Source: Mycobacteroides sp. LB1 (GTDB lineage: Bacteria > Actinomycetota > Actinomycetes > Mycobacteriales > Mycobacteriaceae). Taken from it: a DNA stretch of 64,000 bases. Location of the stretch: positions 434,001 to 498,000 of the forward strand of contig NZ_JACCFF010000002.1 of the NCBI RefSeq assembly GCF_013449725.1, read 5' to 3'. A model generated the notes under the pieces. That model saw only the letters and a program-made list of their open reading frames with translations. It did no database searches and had not been told where the DNA came from. Below are positions 25,518 to 34,199 of this stretch, piece by piece; the stretch's first letter is position 1; each line of letters starts with the position of its first letter. Made by a program: the position numbers and the translations under genes.

Positions 25518-26033
25518 ATGCCTGGCGAGGATTCACCAAGACTCGACGCCGGTACGGCATTCAAGAGCCTTATGGGCCAACTGCACCACCCGATGTACGT
25601 GGTGACCGTGCAAGGATCCGACGGCCCGTCGGGTTGTCTGGTTGGTTTCGCCAGTCAGGTCAGTATTGATCCGCCGTTGTTCCTCGTGGGGCTCTCCGAA
25701 CAGAACCACACCTTGCGCGTGTCACATGGGTCGAACCACCTAGGCGTGCACGTGATCCCGCGGGACGCAGATGAGCTGGTGCACCTTTTTGGGGAGGAGA
25801 CCGGCGACAGGGTCGACAAGTTCGCATTGTGTACCTGGCGTACCGGTCCGCATGGTGTGCCGATTCTGCGAGACGCCTCGGCCTGGTTCGTGGGCGAGAT
25901 CCTGGCGCGCATCGAGCTTGGCGATCACATTGGTCACGTGTTATCACCGGTCGCCATCGGCCGGCCGCCAGCAGTGACCGGATACGTGACATCCCGCGAC
26001 GTCAAAGGTTTCACTCCGGGCCACGAAGCATGA
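25518..26033 (+). CDS. Flavin reductase-like domain protein
   Basis: A 171-residue protein of the flavin reductase-like (split-barrel FMN-binding) family: HPMYVVTVQGSDGPSGCLVGFASQVSIDPPLFLVGLSEQNHTLRV, then HLGVHVIPRDADELVHLFGEETGD. Relatives reduce FMN with NAD(P)H for two-component monooxygenases or act as flavin-binding proteins. It could in principle serve a luciferase-like oxygenase, but the adjacent LLM gene is convergent rather than cotranscribed. It begins 26 bases after the YdeI-like gene. Confidence 0.8.
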   Translation: MPGEDSPRLDAGTAFKSLMGQLHHPMYVVTVQGSDGPSGCLVGFASQVSIDPPLFLVGLSEQNHTLRVSHGSNHLGVHVIPRDADELVHLFGEETGDRVDKFALCTWRTGPHGVPILRDASAWFVGEILARIELGDHIGHVLSPVAIGRPPAVTGYVTSRDVKGFTPGHEA

Positions 26034-26047
26034 GGGTCAGATGTGCC

Positions 26048-26887
26048 CTACTGCGTTACGAGGATGGCGAGATCGTCCAGACGCCCAAGTACAGCCTCGG
26101 ATGACGTAGCGGGAAGTAGTCCGCACAGAACCCGGTACACACCCAGTTCTCGCATCTGCTCGAGGTCTCCCGGTTGCGGGTCCAGAAGGGTGACCGTGAC
26201 GGGCACTGGAGGAAGCTCGCGAGCATCGGTGAGCTGCCTCAGCTCTGCCACACCACGCTCGATCTCATTGACGCTCAACCCGGTCGGCGCTAGCCAGCCG
26301 TCGGCCTGGGCGAGGATCCGCTCGTGCGTCGACGGCCCCCAGCCTCCTAGCCATAGCGGTGGGCGTGGGCGCTGGAGTGGTTTGGGCCAGGACTGAATGG
26401 GATCGAAGTTCACGTACTTTCCATGGAACTCGGCGTGCTCCTCGGTCCAGATGGTGGTGACCGCGTCGATTCTCTCTGTTTGCAGCGAGACTCGCGTCTT
26501 GGGATTCGTGCCATGGTTCTGCATTTCTTCCCGGAGCCAGCCAGATCCGATGCCCAGTTCGAGGCGCCCGCCGGAGAGTCGGTCCAGGCTCGCGGTCTCT
26601 TTGGCGAAGGTGATGGGATCTCGTTGCACGAGCAGAGTTACCGCGGTACCGAGCCTGAGTGTTGTGGTGGCTGCGGCCGCGAATGCCAACGAGACGAACG
26701 GATCATAGGTTCTGCCGTATGCGCGGGGTATCTGGTCCCATCCCGGGTGGATTGCCTCAATGGCGACCGGTATGTGGGTGTGCTCGGGAACGAACAGGGA
26801 TTCGAATCCGCGGGCCTCTATTTCGCCGGCCAGCTCGCTAGGACCAGGAGTTTCGTCGGTGATGGGGGAGAATATTCCAACGTGCAT
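26048..26887 (-). CDS. LLM-class F420-dependent oxidoreductase
   Basis: A 279-residue luciferase-like TIM barrel. Marks: MHVGIFSPITDE, SLFVPEHTHIPV, LRLGTAVTLLVQRDPITFAKETASLDRLSGGRLELGIGSGW around 75-120, and PPLWLGGWGPSTHERI. This arrangement is typical of the F420-dependent subgroup common in mycobacteria, acting in the cytosol on unknown substrates. The start ATG 26887 is preceded by GAAAGGAAAG. The aldo/keto reductase lies 38 bases upstream on the same strand, so the two may be cotranscribed. Confidence 0.85.
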   Translation of the reverse strand: MHVGIFSPITDETPGPSELAGEIEARGFESLFVPEHTHIPVAIEAIHPGWDQIPRAYGRTYDPFVSLAFAAAATTTLRLGTAVTLLVQRDPITFAKETASLDRLSGGRLELGIGSGWLREEMQNHGTNPKTRVSLQTERIDAVTTIWTEEHAEFHGKYVNFDPIQSWPKPLQRPRPPLWLGGWGPSTHERILAQADGWLAPTGLSVNEIERGVAELRQLTDARELPPVPVTVTLLDPQPGDLEQMRELGVYRVLCGLLPATSSEAVLGRLDDLAILVTQ

Positions 26888-26925
26888 AAAGGCTTTCCTT
26901 TCGCCATCGCCCGCTACATCGATAC

Positions 26926-27789
26926 CTAGTCGCTGATCGAAAGTTCGCTGATTTCGTGTGCAGCGAGGTCAATCCGGGCCGCTCGGAGGTTGTCAAGCAG
27001 ATGTGGGATGGATGAGGTCCCGGGGATGGGCACGAGCACTGGCGAGCGCTTGAGCAGCCAGGCCAGCGCTACCTGTTTGGGTGTGCTGCCGTGGTCATTG
27101 GCTATGCGGTCCAGGATCGCCCCGCCATCGGGTAAGCCGTCGGTCGCCAGCGGAAAGTAGGGGATAAACGCTATGCCGTGGGCCTGCGCATACTCGAGAA
27201 GATCGTGCGCACTCTGATCTGCCAGATTGAACAGATTCTGTACCGAGGCGATCGGTGCGATCTTCTGCGCAGACTGCAGCTCGCGTATGGACACTTCGGA
27301 AAGTCCGATGTGCCGAATCTTTCCTTCTTGCCGGAGGTCGGCGAGAACACCGATTTGGTCCACGAGTGGCACTGTGGGATCAATGCGGTGCAGCTGCAGC
27401 AGGTCAATGCGCTCCAGCCGCAGACGGCGCAGGCACATCTCCACCTGCTGGCGTAGATATTCTGGCCTGCCCACGGGAATCCAGTCACCGTGACTCGGGC
27501 CTGTTCGAACCAGTCCGACTTTCGTTGCGATCACTAGGTTTTCCGGATAAGGGTAGAGCGCTTCACAGATAAGCTCTTCGACAGTGCACGGCCCGTAGGC
27601 ATCCGCGGTGTCCAAGAAGTTGACGCCTTCATCGACCACGCGTCGCAACACGCCGCGGGCGGCGTCGAGGTCGCTCGGTGGCCCCCACACTCCGGGGCCT
27701 GTCAGCTGCATTGTCCCGTAACCGATTCGGTTCACAGTGAGGTCACCACCGAGATCGAACGTGGTGGCCGTGGGCACATCGATAGTCAT
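26926..27789 (-). CDS. Aldo/keto reductase
   Basis: A 287-residue aldo/keto reductase with the (beta/alpha)8 layout. Catalytic-site residues are visible as FLDTADAYG (Asp, Tyr), VIATKVG (Lys) and LLQLHRID (His). The C-terminal cofactor part includes VALAWLLKRSPVLVPIPGTSS. Family members reduce aldehydes and ketones with NADPH. ATG 27789 follows GGAG by 7 bases and was chosen over a longer in-frame reading. It sits beside a MmyB-type regulator and an SDR on the same strand, a common grouping for inducible oxidoreductases. Confidence 0.88.
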   Translation of the reverse strand: MTIDVPTATTFDLGGDLTVNRIGYGTMQLTGPGVWGPPSDLDAARGVLRRVVDEGVNFLDTADAYGPCTVEELICEALYPYPENLVIATKVGLVRTGPSHGDWIPVGRPEYLRQQVEMCLRRLRLERIDLLQLHRIDPTVPLVDQIGVLADLRQEGKIRHIGLSEVSIRELQSAQKIAPIASVQNLFNLADQSAHDLLEYAQAHGIAFIPYFPLATDGLPDGGAILDRIANDHGSTPKQVALAWLLKRSPVLVPIPGTSSIPHLLDNLRAARIDLAAHEISELSISD

Positions 27790-27882
27790 GTCTTCGCTCC
27801 TTCTGTAGGCAGGGTTTAGCAAAGAAGGCCACCCGACGGGATGCCTTCTTGGACAGGACGATCCATAAACCGCCTGGTTAAG

Positions 27883-28695
27883 TCATTCGAATGTATTCAG
27901 TAGTGCCAGGGCATCTGCGCTGGCACTACCGGGGTCGGCCCGATAGATCAGGAGCTGTTGCCCGGGTGCCTCGTTCACAGAAAAGCCCTCAAAACTCAGG
28001 TCGATCTCGCCAACGACACTGTGGCGGAAGCGTTTAGTTCCACCCAGGCGTGGCCTGATGTCGTGTTGGGCCCAGAAGAGCGCGAAGTCAGCGCTTTCGA
28101 TACTCAAACGGCCAACTACCGCGAGCATCCGGGGATCGTTGTGGAAGGGCATCGACAACGCCCGCACATTTCGCACCGAATCGCGCGCCACGGTTTCCCA
28201 GTCGACGTAGAAATAACGTGCCACCTCGTCGAGAAAGACCATCTCCAGCAGATTCGAGGTGCACGCGAAGTCGCTGTAGAGGGCTCTGGCCTGAGAGTTC
28301 ATGGACAACACATCCAGAGCCGGGCCGAGAACCATCGCGGGGGCCGCGATGACATCGTTCAATATCGCGACGACACCGGGATGCGCCACAGCCGGCGCCA
28401 CAGCCGGCACGGATTCCGGTGCTGGCTGGACCAAGCGGAAGAGGTGTTGAGAGGCGTGCACATCGAGATGCAGAGCCCGCGATAACGCATCCAGCACCTG
28501 TTCCGAAGGGCGGCGCTCGCGCCCTTGCTCAAGTCGTGTGTAGTAATCGGAACTGACCCCGGCAAGCATCGCCACCTCCTCGCGTCGCAGCCCATCCACG
28601 CGCCGCGGCTCGTCATCGGGCAAGCCTGCTTGCTGGGGAGAAATCAACGAGCGCCGCGCCCTAAGGAACTCGCCAAGCTCATTACGCCGAACCAT
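27883..28695 (-). CDS. MmyB-type helix-turn-helix regulator
   Basis: A 270-residue regulator. The N-terminal HTH (ELGEFLRARRSLISP, then GLRREEVAMLAGVSSDYYTRLEQGRERRPSEQVLDAL) is followed by the MmyB-like ligand-binding domain containing PAMVLGPALDVLSMNSQARALYSDF and FDP-type downstream blocks ending with QQLLIYRADPGSASADALALL. The family binds small hydrophobic ligands and usually controls adjacent oxidoreductases. ATG 28695 gives the common VRRNELGEFLRARR start. It lies between an SDR gene and the aldo/keto reductase, both on the same strand, and is the natural candidate for their regulator. Confidence 0.88.
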   Translation of the reverse strand: MVRRNELGEFLRARRSLISPQQAGLPDDEPRRVDGLRREEVAMLAGVSSDYYTRLEQGRERRPSEQVLDALSRALHLDVHASQHLFRLVQPAPESVPAVAPAVAHPGVVAILNDVIAAPAMVLGPALDVLSMNSQARALYSDFACTSNLLEMVFLDEVARYFYVDWETVARDSVRNVRALSMPFHNDPRMLAVVGRLSIESADFALFWAQHDIRPRLGGTKRFRHSVVGEIDLSFEGFSVNEAPGQQLLIYRADPGSASADALALLNTFE

Positions 28696-28786
28696 GAATT
28701 CGACGCTAGTGCTCTTTGTCGAAACACGCCTGGGTGCAACACACCCACCCAGAACACGCAGGGGCGAACGGGACTGCGCTAGGCAT

Positions 28787-29536
28787 TTAGTGCAGTCCGC
28801 CACCGACCACCAGAATCTCGCCGGTGATCCATGAGGCCGCGTCAGAGGCTAGGAACGCCACCGCGGGCGCGATGTCGCCGGGAGTTCCGATCCGGCCCAG
28901 GGGAGTGATCTTCTCGATCTCGGATTGGAACGCCTGGCTCGAGAATCCGCTCGCGCGCATACCCTCGGTAACGGTCAGTCCCGGGTTCACCGAGTTGACC
29001 CGAATCCTGCGTGGACCCAGTTCGTTGGCCAGTGTCCGAGTTATCGCATCGACTGCGCCTTTGGATGCCGTGTAGATCGTCGAACCTGCTGGCGTGAAGC
29101 TAGTCACGCTAGAACCAATGTTCACAATCGCTCCACCGCTTTTCATTACGGTGCCGAGAGCCCCCTTGATCGTCAACGCCAGGCCAAAGACATTGAGGGT
29201 GAACTGCCGATGGAACTCCTCGAGTGAAACGTCACCGATGTCACCGATGTCGTAGATCCCAGCGTTGTTCACCAGGATGTCCAGACTCGACACCTGATTC
29301 GCGAGCTGACCGAACAGTGCTTCGACGCTAGCTGGGTTGGAAATGTCCGCCTGGATACTGAATGCCTGTCCGCCTCCGTCGTGAATCGCCTGAACTACGG
29401 CATCTGCGCTGCCGCTGTTCGAGGAGTAGTGCACTGCGACACGTGCGCCAGCTCCAGCGAGTTCGCGTGCTACCGCCGCGCCAATGCCTTTCGATGCCCC
29501 GGTGACAAGCGCTGTCTTGCCCTCTAGTGCGCCCAT
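28787..29536 (-). CDS. Short-chain dehydrogenase/reductase (SDR)
   Basis: A 249-residue classical SDR. Cofactor motif TGASKGIGAA near 12, NNAG near 87, catalytic Ser in NIGSSV, and YTASK supplying Tyr and Lys near 150, then NPGLT. The C-terminal SWITGEILVVGGG is FabG-like. ATG 29536 is preceded by GGAAGGA. Substrate not predictable. It neighbours the MmyB-type regulator on the same strand, 91 bases upstream of it. Confidence 0.88.
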   Translation of the reverse strand: MGALEGKTALVTGASKGIGAAVARELAGAGARVAVHYSSNSGSADAVVQAIHDGGGQAFSIQADISNPASVEALFGQLANQVSSLDILVNNAGIYDIGDIGDVSLEEFHRQFTLNVFGLALTIKGALGTVMKSGGAIVNIGSSVTSFTPAGSTIYTASKGAVDAITRTLANELGPRRIRVNSVNPGLTVTEGMRASGFSSQAFQSEIEKITPLGRIGTPGDIAPAVAFLASDAASWITGEILVVGGGLH

Positions 29537-29701
29537 ATTCAGTCCTTCCACGTCTGCCCCATGCCGGATGCAAGCCACACTTTGTCGTCGTAACCACCGA
29601 CGGTATGGGCACCAACACGGATGAAACAGGGTGCTTCGCACCCACTCAGGAACGAATGTGCCTCGGGAGCATGGGATGCCCTCAGTGGGGAAGTGGCACG
29701 G

Positions 29702-30307
29702 CTACACCGAGCGAAGGATCGCGACCAGGAAGTCGGAGTCATCGGCGAATGGCCGCAGATCCCAGGTGGAGAGCAGCAGATCCGGTATGAATCCGGCCGC
29801 TGCGACGTCGTCGAGGAACTGGGCGAACTCGTAGTCGCGACCGGCGCCGAAGCCGATCACCGCCCGGCCGTCACCCTGAAGATGTGCGCGTAGTCGGCGC
29901 AGCACCTGAACACGGGTGCTTGGGGCAAGAAATGCCATGACGTTTCCGGCCGAGACAATGACGTCGAACGGCTCGGAGATACCGCGTGCGGGTAGGTCAA
30001 GTTCGGCGAGATCGCCGACCACCCAACGCGGTCCAGGGTGATCCTGCTCGGCCGCCTCGATGAGGACCGGGTCGACGTCCACACCGACCACCTGGTGACC
30101 GGCCGCAGCCAAGAAACCGCCCACGCGGCCGGAGCCACAACCGGCGTCGAGGATGCGGGCGGCACGGGGCACCAGCGCATCCACGAGGCGAGCCTCACCG
30201 GCCAGATCCTCACCGTCACGCGCCAGCGAGCGAAAACGCTCGATGTACCAATGCGAATGGTTGGGATCGGCCGCGACCTTTTGCATCCAGATGCTCTTCT
30301 CGACCAT
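29702..30307 (-). CDS. Class I SAM-dependent methyltransferase
   Basis: A 201-residue protein with the Rossmann methyltransferase signature ILDAGCGSGRVGGFL (motif I, about 52-66), VVGVDVDPVLIEAA (motif II) and PFDVIVSAGNVMAFL. The N-terminal PNHSHWYIERFRSLA segment is common in a mycobacterial subgroup of small-molecule methyltransferases. Acceptor unknown. It stands between the SDR gene (165 bases) and the acyltransferase gene (34 bases), all on the same strand. Confidence 0.85.
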   Translation of the reverse strand: MVEKSIWMQKVAADPNHSHWYIERFRSLARDGEDLAGEARLVDALVPRAARILDAGCGSGRVGGFLAAAGHQVVGVDVDPVLIEAAEQDHPGPRWVVGDLAELDLPARGISEPFDVIVSAGNVMAFLAPSTRVQVLRRLRAHLQGDGRAVIGFGAGRDYEFAQFLDDVAAAGFIPDLLLSTWDLRPFADDSDFLVAILRSV

Positions 30308-30341
30308 GCGTCCATTGTCGCAAGCGGGGCTCGCGGGCCGA

Positions 30342-31394
30342 TCAGGCCGTCACGTCCGCGTTCACCGAAGAGTGCTTGACGGACCTCCGGACGATCCGAG
30401 CTTTCAGGGCCAGCGCCCGTTTCTCCACCACGAACCAACTCGCCGCGGCAACCGGCAAGGTAGCCGCCGTCGCAAGGACAACGAACACGAACGGATTCAA
30501 GCGAGCAAGCCCGAAGGTGGCCAGCAACTGCTGGACCGGGAATGCGTAGATGTACACGCCATACGAAAAGTCATTGCGCAGCCGTGCTTTACGGATGAGG
30601 GCGCCCGAAACGATGACGGCGTACGCCAGCGGTAGGGCGCCGATGACTCGATAGTTCTGCGTAAAGCCGGACGCCGCGACGATGGCGACGCTGAGCGCGA
30701 CCAACGACCAGCGGGCCGGCACCTTGTCTTGGTACTGGCACAACAGCGCGCCCGCCAGGAACACCACAAAAAACCGCGCCAGCATCTGCGGCAAGCTGTA
30801 CAACGGCGGCGTGTATGAGACGTAGGCCGACCAACTTATCGCCGCGACGAGCAAGGTCGGAATTACCCAGCGCCGCTTGAGTAAGCCGACAAAGCCGAGT
30901 ACGGAGACCATCACATCGCAGAGCAGAACGAAGAAAAGGGTCCAGACAGATCCGTTCCACACCCCCGGATACGGCACATCCGTGGGGGTGCCGTCGATAC
31001 CGGCGTAGGCCACATTGAGTAGAGCGTTGTTGACCACATAGCCGAGCTCTGAGGACCACGCGACCGTGGTGTGTTTGATTTTCGCGGCGATCGGGGCGAT
31101 GACGAAGGCAATCACAAGCAGGCATACCCAAAGGCCCGGGAAGATTCGCAGCACGCGGGACGTCCAATATTCCTTCAGGTACGGGCGGCGTATCCACGCT
31201 GCCGTGATGAGAAACCCCGAGATCACGAAGAATCCGTCGGCGAAAATGTCGCCGAGTAATCGCTCCGCAGGCGCGTAGCCGATCTCGCGGCCGGTCAGGG
31301 GCCAGGAATGCCAGAAGATCACGCCTATCGCGAGAATGAGACGCCACAACGTCAGTACATTGTGGCGCCGATCGAATACCTGCCCCAGCTTCAT
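30342..31394 (-). CDS. Acyltransferase 3 family membrane protein (OafA/YrhL-like)
   Basis: A 350-residue membrane protein with about ten hydrophobic spans. The family signature is present: NVLTLWRLILAIGVIFWHSWP carries the active-site His in the first span, FADGFFVISGFLITAAWIRR the second, and the catalytic R-E/F motif region is YLKEYWTSRVLRIFPGLW. Such proteins acetylate or acylate surface polysaccharides and glycolipids. The 339 bases upstream lack a convincing gene. Glycosyltransferase genes about 7-10 kb away could make a substrate, but no direct link is visible. Confidence 0.88.
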   Translation of the reverse strand: MKLGQVFDRRHNVLTLWRLILAIGVIFWHSWPLTGREIGYAPAERLLGDIFADGFFVISGFLITAAWIRRPYLKEYWTSRVLRIFPGLWVCLLVIAFVIAPIAAKIKHTTVAWSSELGYVVNNALLNVAYAGIDGTPTDVPYPGVWNGSVWTLFFVLLCDVMVSVLGFVGLLKRRWVIPTLLVAAISWSAYVSYTPPLYSLPQMLARFFVVFLAGALLCQYQDKVPARWSLVALSVAIVAASGFTQNYRVIGALPLAYAVIVSGALIRKARLRNDFSYGVYIYAFPVQQLLATFGLARLNPFVFVVLATAATLPVAAASWFVVEKRALALKARIVRRSVKHSSVNADVTA

Positions 31395-31733
31395 AAACCC
31401 CTAGATGCCGATGCTTCGCTTTGCGAATGAACATACTGCATATTTCCGAAGGCATTACGGCTAGCCCAATCCAGAAATGCCGACGCTCTGAAGCCCGAGC
31501 CGGACTTGCGAACCCTGACATCTTTTCTGAGATAGCACGGGCGAATTGCATTGGAACACAAGGAGCTTTACGAGTTTACGTCCGGCGGAAATCCATCGCG
31601 TTTGATTAGGCGGCATTCGACAAGATCAGGAGCGTCGAGCGCAAGATGTCACCTTTGGACATCCGTCGGCGAACGCGAATTCCAGAAAGATGCGGCGTCG
31701 ATGCATTCATTTGCTCTCGCCAGGAGAGCAGGT
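31395..31733. other. Non-coding gap of about 340 bases, lower GC
   Basis: Between the acyltransferase start and the arsC stop no convincing gene is present. A 62-codon plus-strand frame at 31421-31609 has no ribosome site and unusual composition. Base composition is visibly less GC-rich (near 50 percent by eye) than neighbouring genes, consistent with an acquired or degraded segment. The acyltransferase promoter must lie here. Confidence 0.5.
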
Positions 31734-32150
31734 CTATTGGGTGACAGTGATGTTGAGTTCGGTGAGTAGGCTGCGTACCCGTTGTTCGATGTCGTCCCGG
31801 ATAGGACGGATCGCCTCGATGGGCCGGCCGGCGGGGTCGGGCAGGTCCCAGTTCTCGTAACGCTTCCCGGGGAAGTACGGACAGGTGTCGCCGCAGCCCA
31901 TGGTGACCACGACATCGGCGCCTTGCACGATCTCGTTGGTCCATGGCTTGGGGTACTCACCGGTGATATCGATGCCCACCTCGGCCATGACTTCGACGGC
32001 GGCAGGGTTGATTTCATTTCCGGGCTCCGAACCGCCCGACCACCCAACGGCCCGATTACCGGCCAAGTGCGCGAAAAATCCGAGGGCCATCTGCGAGCGG
32101 CCCGCGTTGTGGGTGCACAGAAAAAGCACGGTGGGCTTATCGTCAGTCAT
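31734..32150 (-). CDS. arsC: Arsenate reductase, low-molecular-weight phosphatase type (ArsC)
   Basis: A 138-residue arsenate reductase. The P-loop LCTHNAGRS gives the nucleophile Cys12 and Arg18 (C-x5-R), and Cys86 and Cys90 in MGCGDTCPYFPGKRYENWDLPDP complete the redox triad of thioredoxin- or mycothiol-linked enzymes. It reduces As(V) to As(III), which Acr3 exports. ATG 32150 overlaps the acr3 stop as ATGA. It is the last gene of the arsI-acr3-arsC operon and is controlled, by inference, by the divergent ArsR. Confidence 0.92.
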   Translation of the reverse strand: MTDDKPTVLFLCTHNAGRSQMALGFFAHLAGNRAVGWSGGSEPGNEINPAAVEVMAEVGIDITGEYPKPWTNEIVQGADVVVTMGCGDTCPYFPGKRYENWDLPDPAGRPIEAIRPIRDDIEQRVRSLLTELNITVTQ

Positions 32151-33250
32151 CGGGCCGCTTCCTCGCGCACGGTTTCGGGCGAATTCTGTTGTGGTACAGG
32201 CATAAATCGGCGTCGCAGCGCCAGAGACACATAGACGAGGGTAACCAGAACGGGCACTTCGATCAGGGGACCGACGACGCCGGCAAGGGCCTGGCCGGAG
32301 GTGGCACCCCAGGTGGCGATCGCGACGGCGATGGCCAGTTCGAAGTTGTTGCCGGCAGCGGTGAAGGCCAGCGTGGTGGTGCGCGGGTAGCCCAGCCTCA
32401 GGGCAGCGCCGAGCAGATACCCGCCGCCCCACATGATCGCGAAGTAGGCGAGCAGCGGCACCGCGATCCGGGCCACATCCCATGGTCGGGAGGTGATTTG
32501 GGCGCCTTGGAGGGAAAACAGGATCACGATGGTGAACAACAGCCCGTACAACGCCCAGGGACCGACGATCGGCAAGAACCGCGTCTCGTACCAAACGCGC
32601 CCCTTGGCTCGTTCACCGAGACGCCGGGACAAGTATCCGACTGCGAGCGGGATACCGAGGAAGATGAGCACAGATCTGGCGATCTGCCACGGCGAGATGT
32701 CGATAGCGGTTTGCGGCAGGTGCAGCCAACCGGGCAGCACCGAGAGATAGAACCAACCAAGCACCGCGAACATCACCACCTGAAATATCGAGTTCAAGGC
32801 GACGAGCACGGCAGCGGCTTCACGGTCACCACACGCAAGGTCGTTCCAGATGATCACCATGGCGATGCAGCGGGCCAAGCCGACGACGATCAGACCGGTG
32901 CGATATTCGGGCAGATCCGGTAACAGCAGCCATGCAAGACCGAACATCAACGCCGGGCCAAGCACCCAGTTCAAGGCCAGCGAGCCGATCAGTAGCTTGC
33001 GGTCGGCGGTGACGGCATCGAGGCGGTCGTAGCGCACCTTCGCCAAGACCGGATACATCATGACGAGCAGCCCGACCGCGATCGGCAGTGAGATCCCGTC
33101 AACCTGAACCTTTTCCAGCGCAGAGTTCAGTCCGGGTATCGAACGGCCCAGCAGCAGTCCGGTGATCATCGCCAACCCGATCCAAAGCGGTAAGAACCGG
33201 TCCAGCGTCGACAACCTCCCAACCGCAGCGGGGGTGGGTACTCGGTTCAC
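32147..33250 (-). CDS. acr3: Arsenite efflux permease Acr3
   Basis: A 367-residue ten-span permease of the ACR3 family. The essential Cys of span 4 is in VVGLARCIAMVIIWNDLACGD, and GNNFELAIAVAIATWG is a further family signature near the C-terminal half. It exports As(III) across the inner membrane. GTG 33250 is taken as start because it overlaps the arsI stop as GTGA, mirroring the ATGA at its own stop; an in-frame ATG at 33265 adds five residues and is possible. Confidence 0.93.
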   Translation of the reverse strand: MNRVPTPAAVGRLSTLDRFLPLWIGLAMITGLLLGRSIPGLNSALEKVQVDGISLPIAVGLLVMMYPVLAKVRYDRLDAVTADRKLLIGSLALNWVLGPALMFGLAWLLLPDLPEYRTGLIVVGLARCIAMVIIWNDLACGDREAAAVLVALNSIFQVVMFAVLGWFYLSVLPGWLHLPQTAIDISPWQIARSVLIFLGIPLAVGYLSRRLGERAKGRVWYETRFLPIVGPWALYGLLFTIVILFSLQGAQITSRPWDVARIAVPLLAYFAIMWGGGYLLGAALRLGYPRTTTLAFTAAGNNFELAIAVAIATWGATSGQALAGVVGPLIEVPVLVTLVYVSLALRRRFMPVPQQNSPETVREEAAR

Positions 33251-33720
33251 CGTGCCTGGCAGCACGACGGGGCGTCCGCGGTGGCGGTTTGAGCGAGGAG
33301 CTCAGGACTCGTGCCGAAGGTCTCCGAATCGGCCAAAACCGTGTAGATTTCCCACTTCTCGTGATCGGGCGCGGTGACCCACACCTTGTCCTGCGTCGCG
33401 AAACAACACGTGGTGCCGATCTCTTCCTCGGTGAATATGCCGACCTCGGTCAAGCGGCCTATCTCAGCGTGCACCTGCTCGCTGGACTCGACCTGCACCC
33501 CCAGATGGTTGATCGTGCCGCCATGACCCGGGTTCTCCAACAGCACCAGCTTCAGCGGCGGGGAATCGATCGCGAAATTCGCGTACCCCGGCTTGCGTTT
33601 AGCCGGCTGCACACCAAAGAGCTTGGAGTAGAAGTCGATTGCCGCATCAAGATCGTCAACATTGAGAGCCAGCTGCACACGGGACACTGGGTCCACCTCC
33701 GGAACTAATGAGATATTCAT
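33247..33720 (-). CDS. arsI: ArsI/CadI family VOC metalloprotein
   Basis: A 157-residue vicinal-oxygen-chelate protein: RVQLALNVDDLDAAIDFYSKLFG (first metal-site strand), GTINHLGVQVES with a His ligand, TCCFATQDKVWVTAPDHEKWEIY with the vicinal Cys pair and Glu ligand, and a C-terminal CC (APSCCQAR). ArsI enzymes cleave the C-As bond of trivalent organoarsenicals; the closely related CadI of Mycobacterium tuberculosis is cadmium-induced, so the metal range is uncertain. It is the first gene of the operon, divergent from arsR across a 69-base region with a clear operator. Confidence 0.9.
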   Translation of the reverse strand: MNISLVPEVDPVSRVQLALNVDDLDAAIDFYSKLFGVQPAKRKPGYANFAIDSPPLKLVLLENPGHGGTINHLGVQVESSEQVHAEIGRLTEVGIFTEEEIGTTCCFATQDKVWVTAPDHEKWEIYTVLADSETFGTSPELLAQTATADAPSCCQAR

Positions 33721-33753
33721 CGAACTTGTCTGATGCGCTCAGTGTGCCACTTC

Positions 33754-33769
33754 TTTGACATATGTCAAA
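33754..33769. promoter_or_regulatory. ArsR operator palindrome
   Basis: TTTGACATATGTCAAA is a perfect 16-base palindrome between arsI and arsR. It matches the TTGACATATGTCAA form known for actinobacterial ArsR-type regulators. Its position, 20 bases before the arsR ATG and 33 bases before arsI, suits repression of both directions until As(III) or Sb(III) binds the regulator. Confidence 0.85.
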
Positions 33770-33789
33770 CCATTCGGGATGCTGTAGCC

Positions 33790-34149
33790 ATGCCCAAGAC
33801 TCTTCCCGTGGTCGACACCACCGGTCCCGTGTGCTGCGCTCCCGTGGCGGCCGGCCCGATGAGTGACGAGCAGGCGCTAGAGGTCGCGTTGCGGCTCAAA
33901 GCGCTGGCCGATCCGGTGCGGGTCAAGATCATGTCCCAGCTGTTCGGCGCGCCCGAGGGGGAGATCATCAGCGGTGACCTCGCAGGCATCCTCGGACTCG
34001 CCGAATCAACCGTCAGTCACCACATGAACCAACTACGTAAGGCAGGGCTGGTCGAATCGGACCGCCGCGGCATGAACGTTTATCACCGACCGGTCCCGGA
34101 TGCGCTCACGGCGCTGTGCACAGTTCTGGATCCCACCTGCTGCCAGTGA
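33790..34149 (+). CDS. arsR: ArsR family metalloregulator
   Basis: A 119-residue winged-helix repressor (LRLKALADPVRVKIMSQLF, LGLAESTVSHHMNQLRKAGLVESDRRGMNVYHR). Cys15 and Cys16 near the N-terminus sit exactly where Corynebacterium glutamicum ArsR1 has two of its three As(III) ligands. The third ligand of that protein, Cys55, is absent here (position 55 is Pro), while the C-terminus carries an extra pair, Cys117-Cys118 (DPTCCQ). The sensor site may thus be built differently. ATG 33790 is used; an upstream in-frame ATG would read through the operator palindrome. Confidence 0.9.
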   Translation: MPKTLPVVDTTGPVCCAPVAAGPMSDEQALEVALRLKALADPVRVKIMSQLFGAPEGEIISGDLAGILGLAESTVSHHMNQLRKAGLVESDRRGMNVYHRPVPDALTALCTVLDPTCCQ

Positions 34150-34199
34150 GGTTCGGTAGTCGAATCGATTAGACGCACAATAGATTCGGCATCCCGGAG

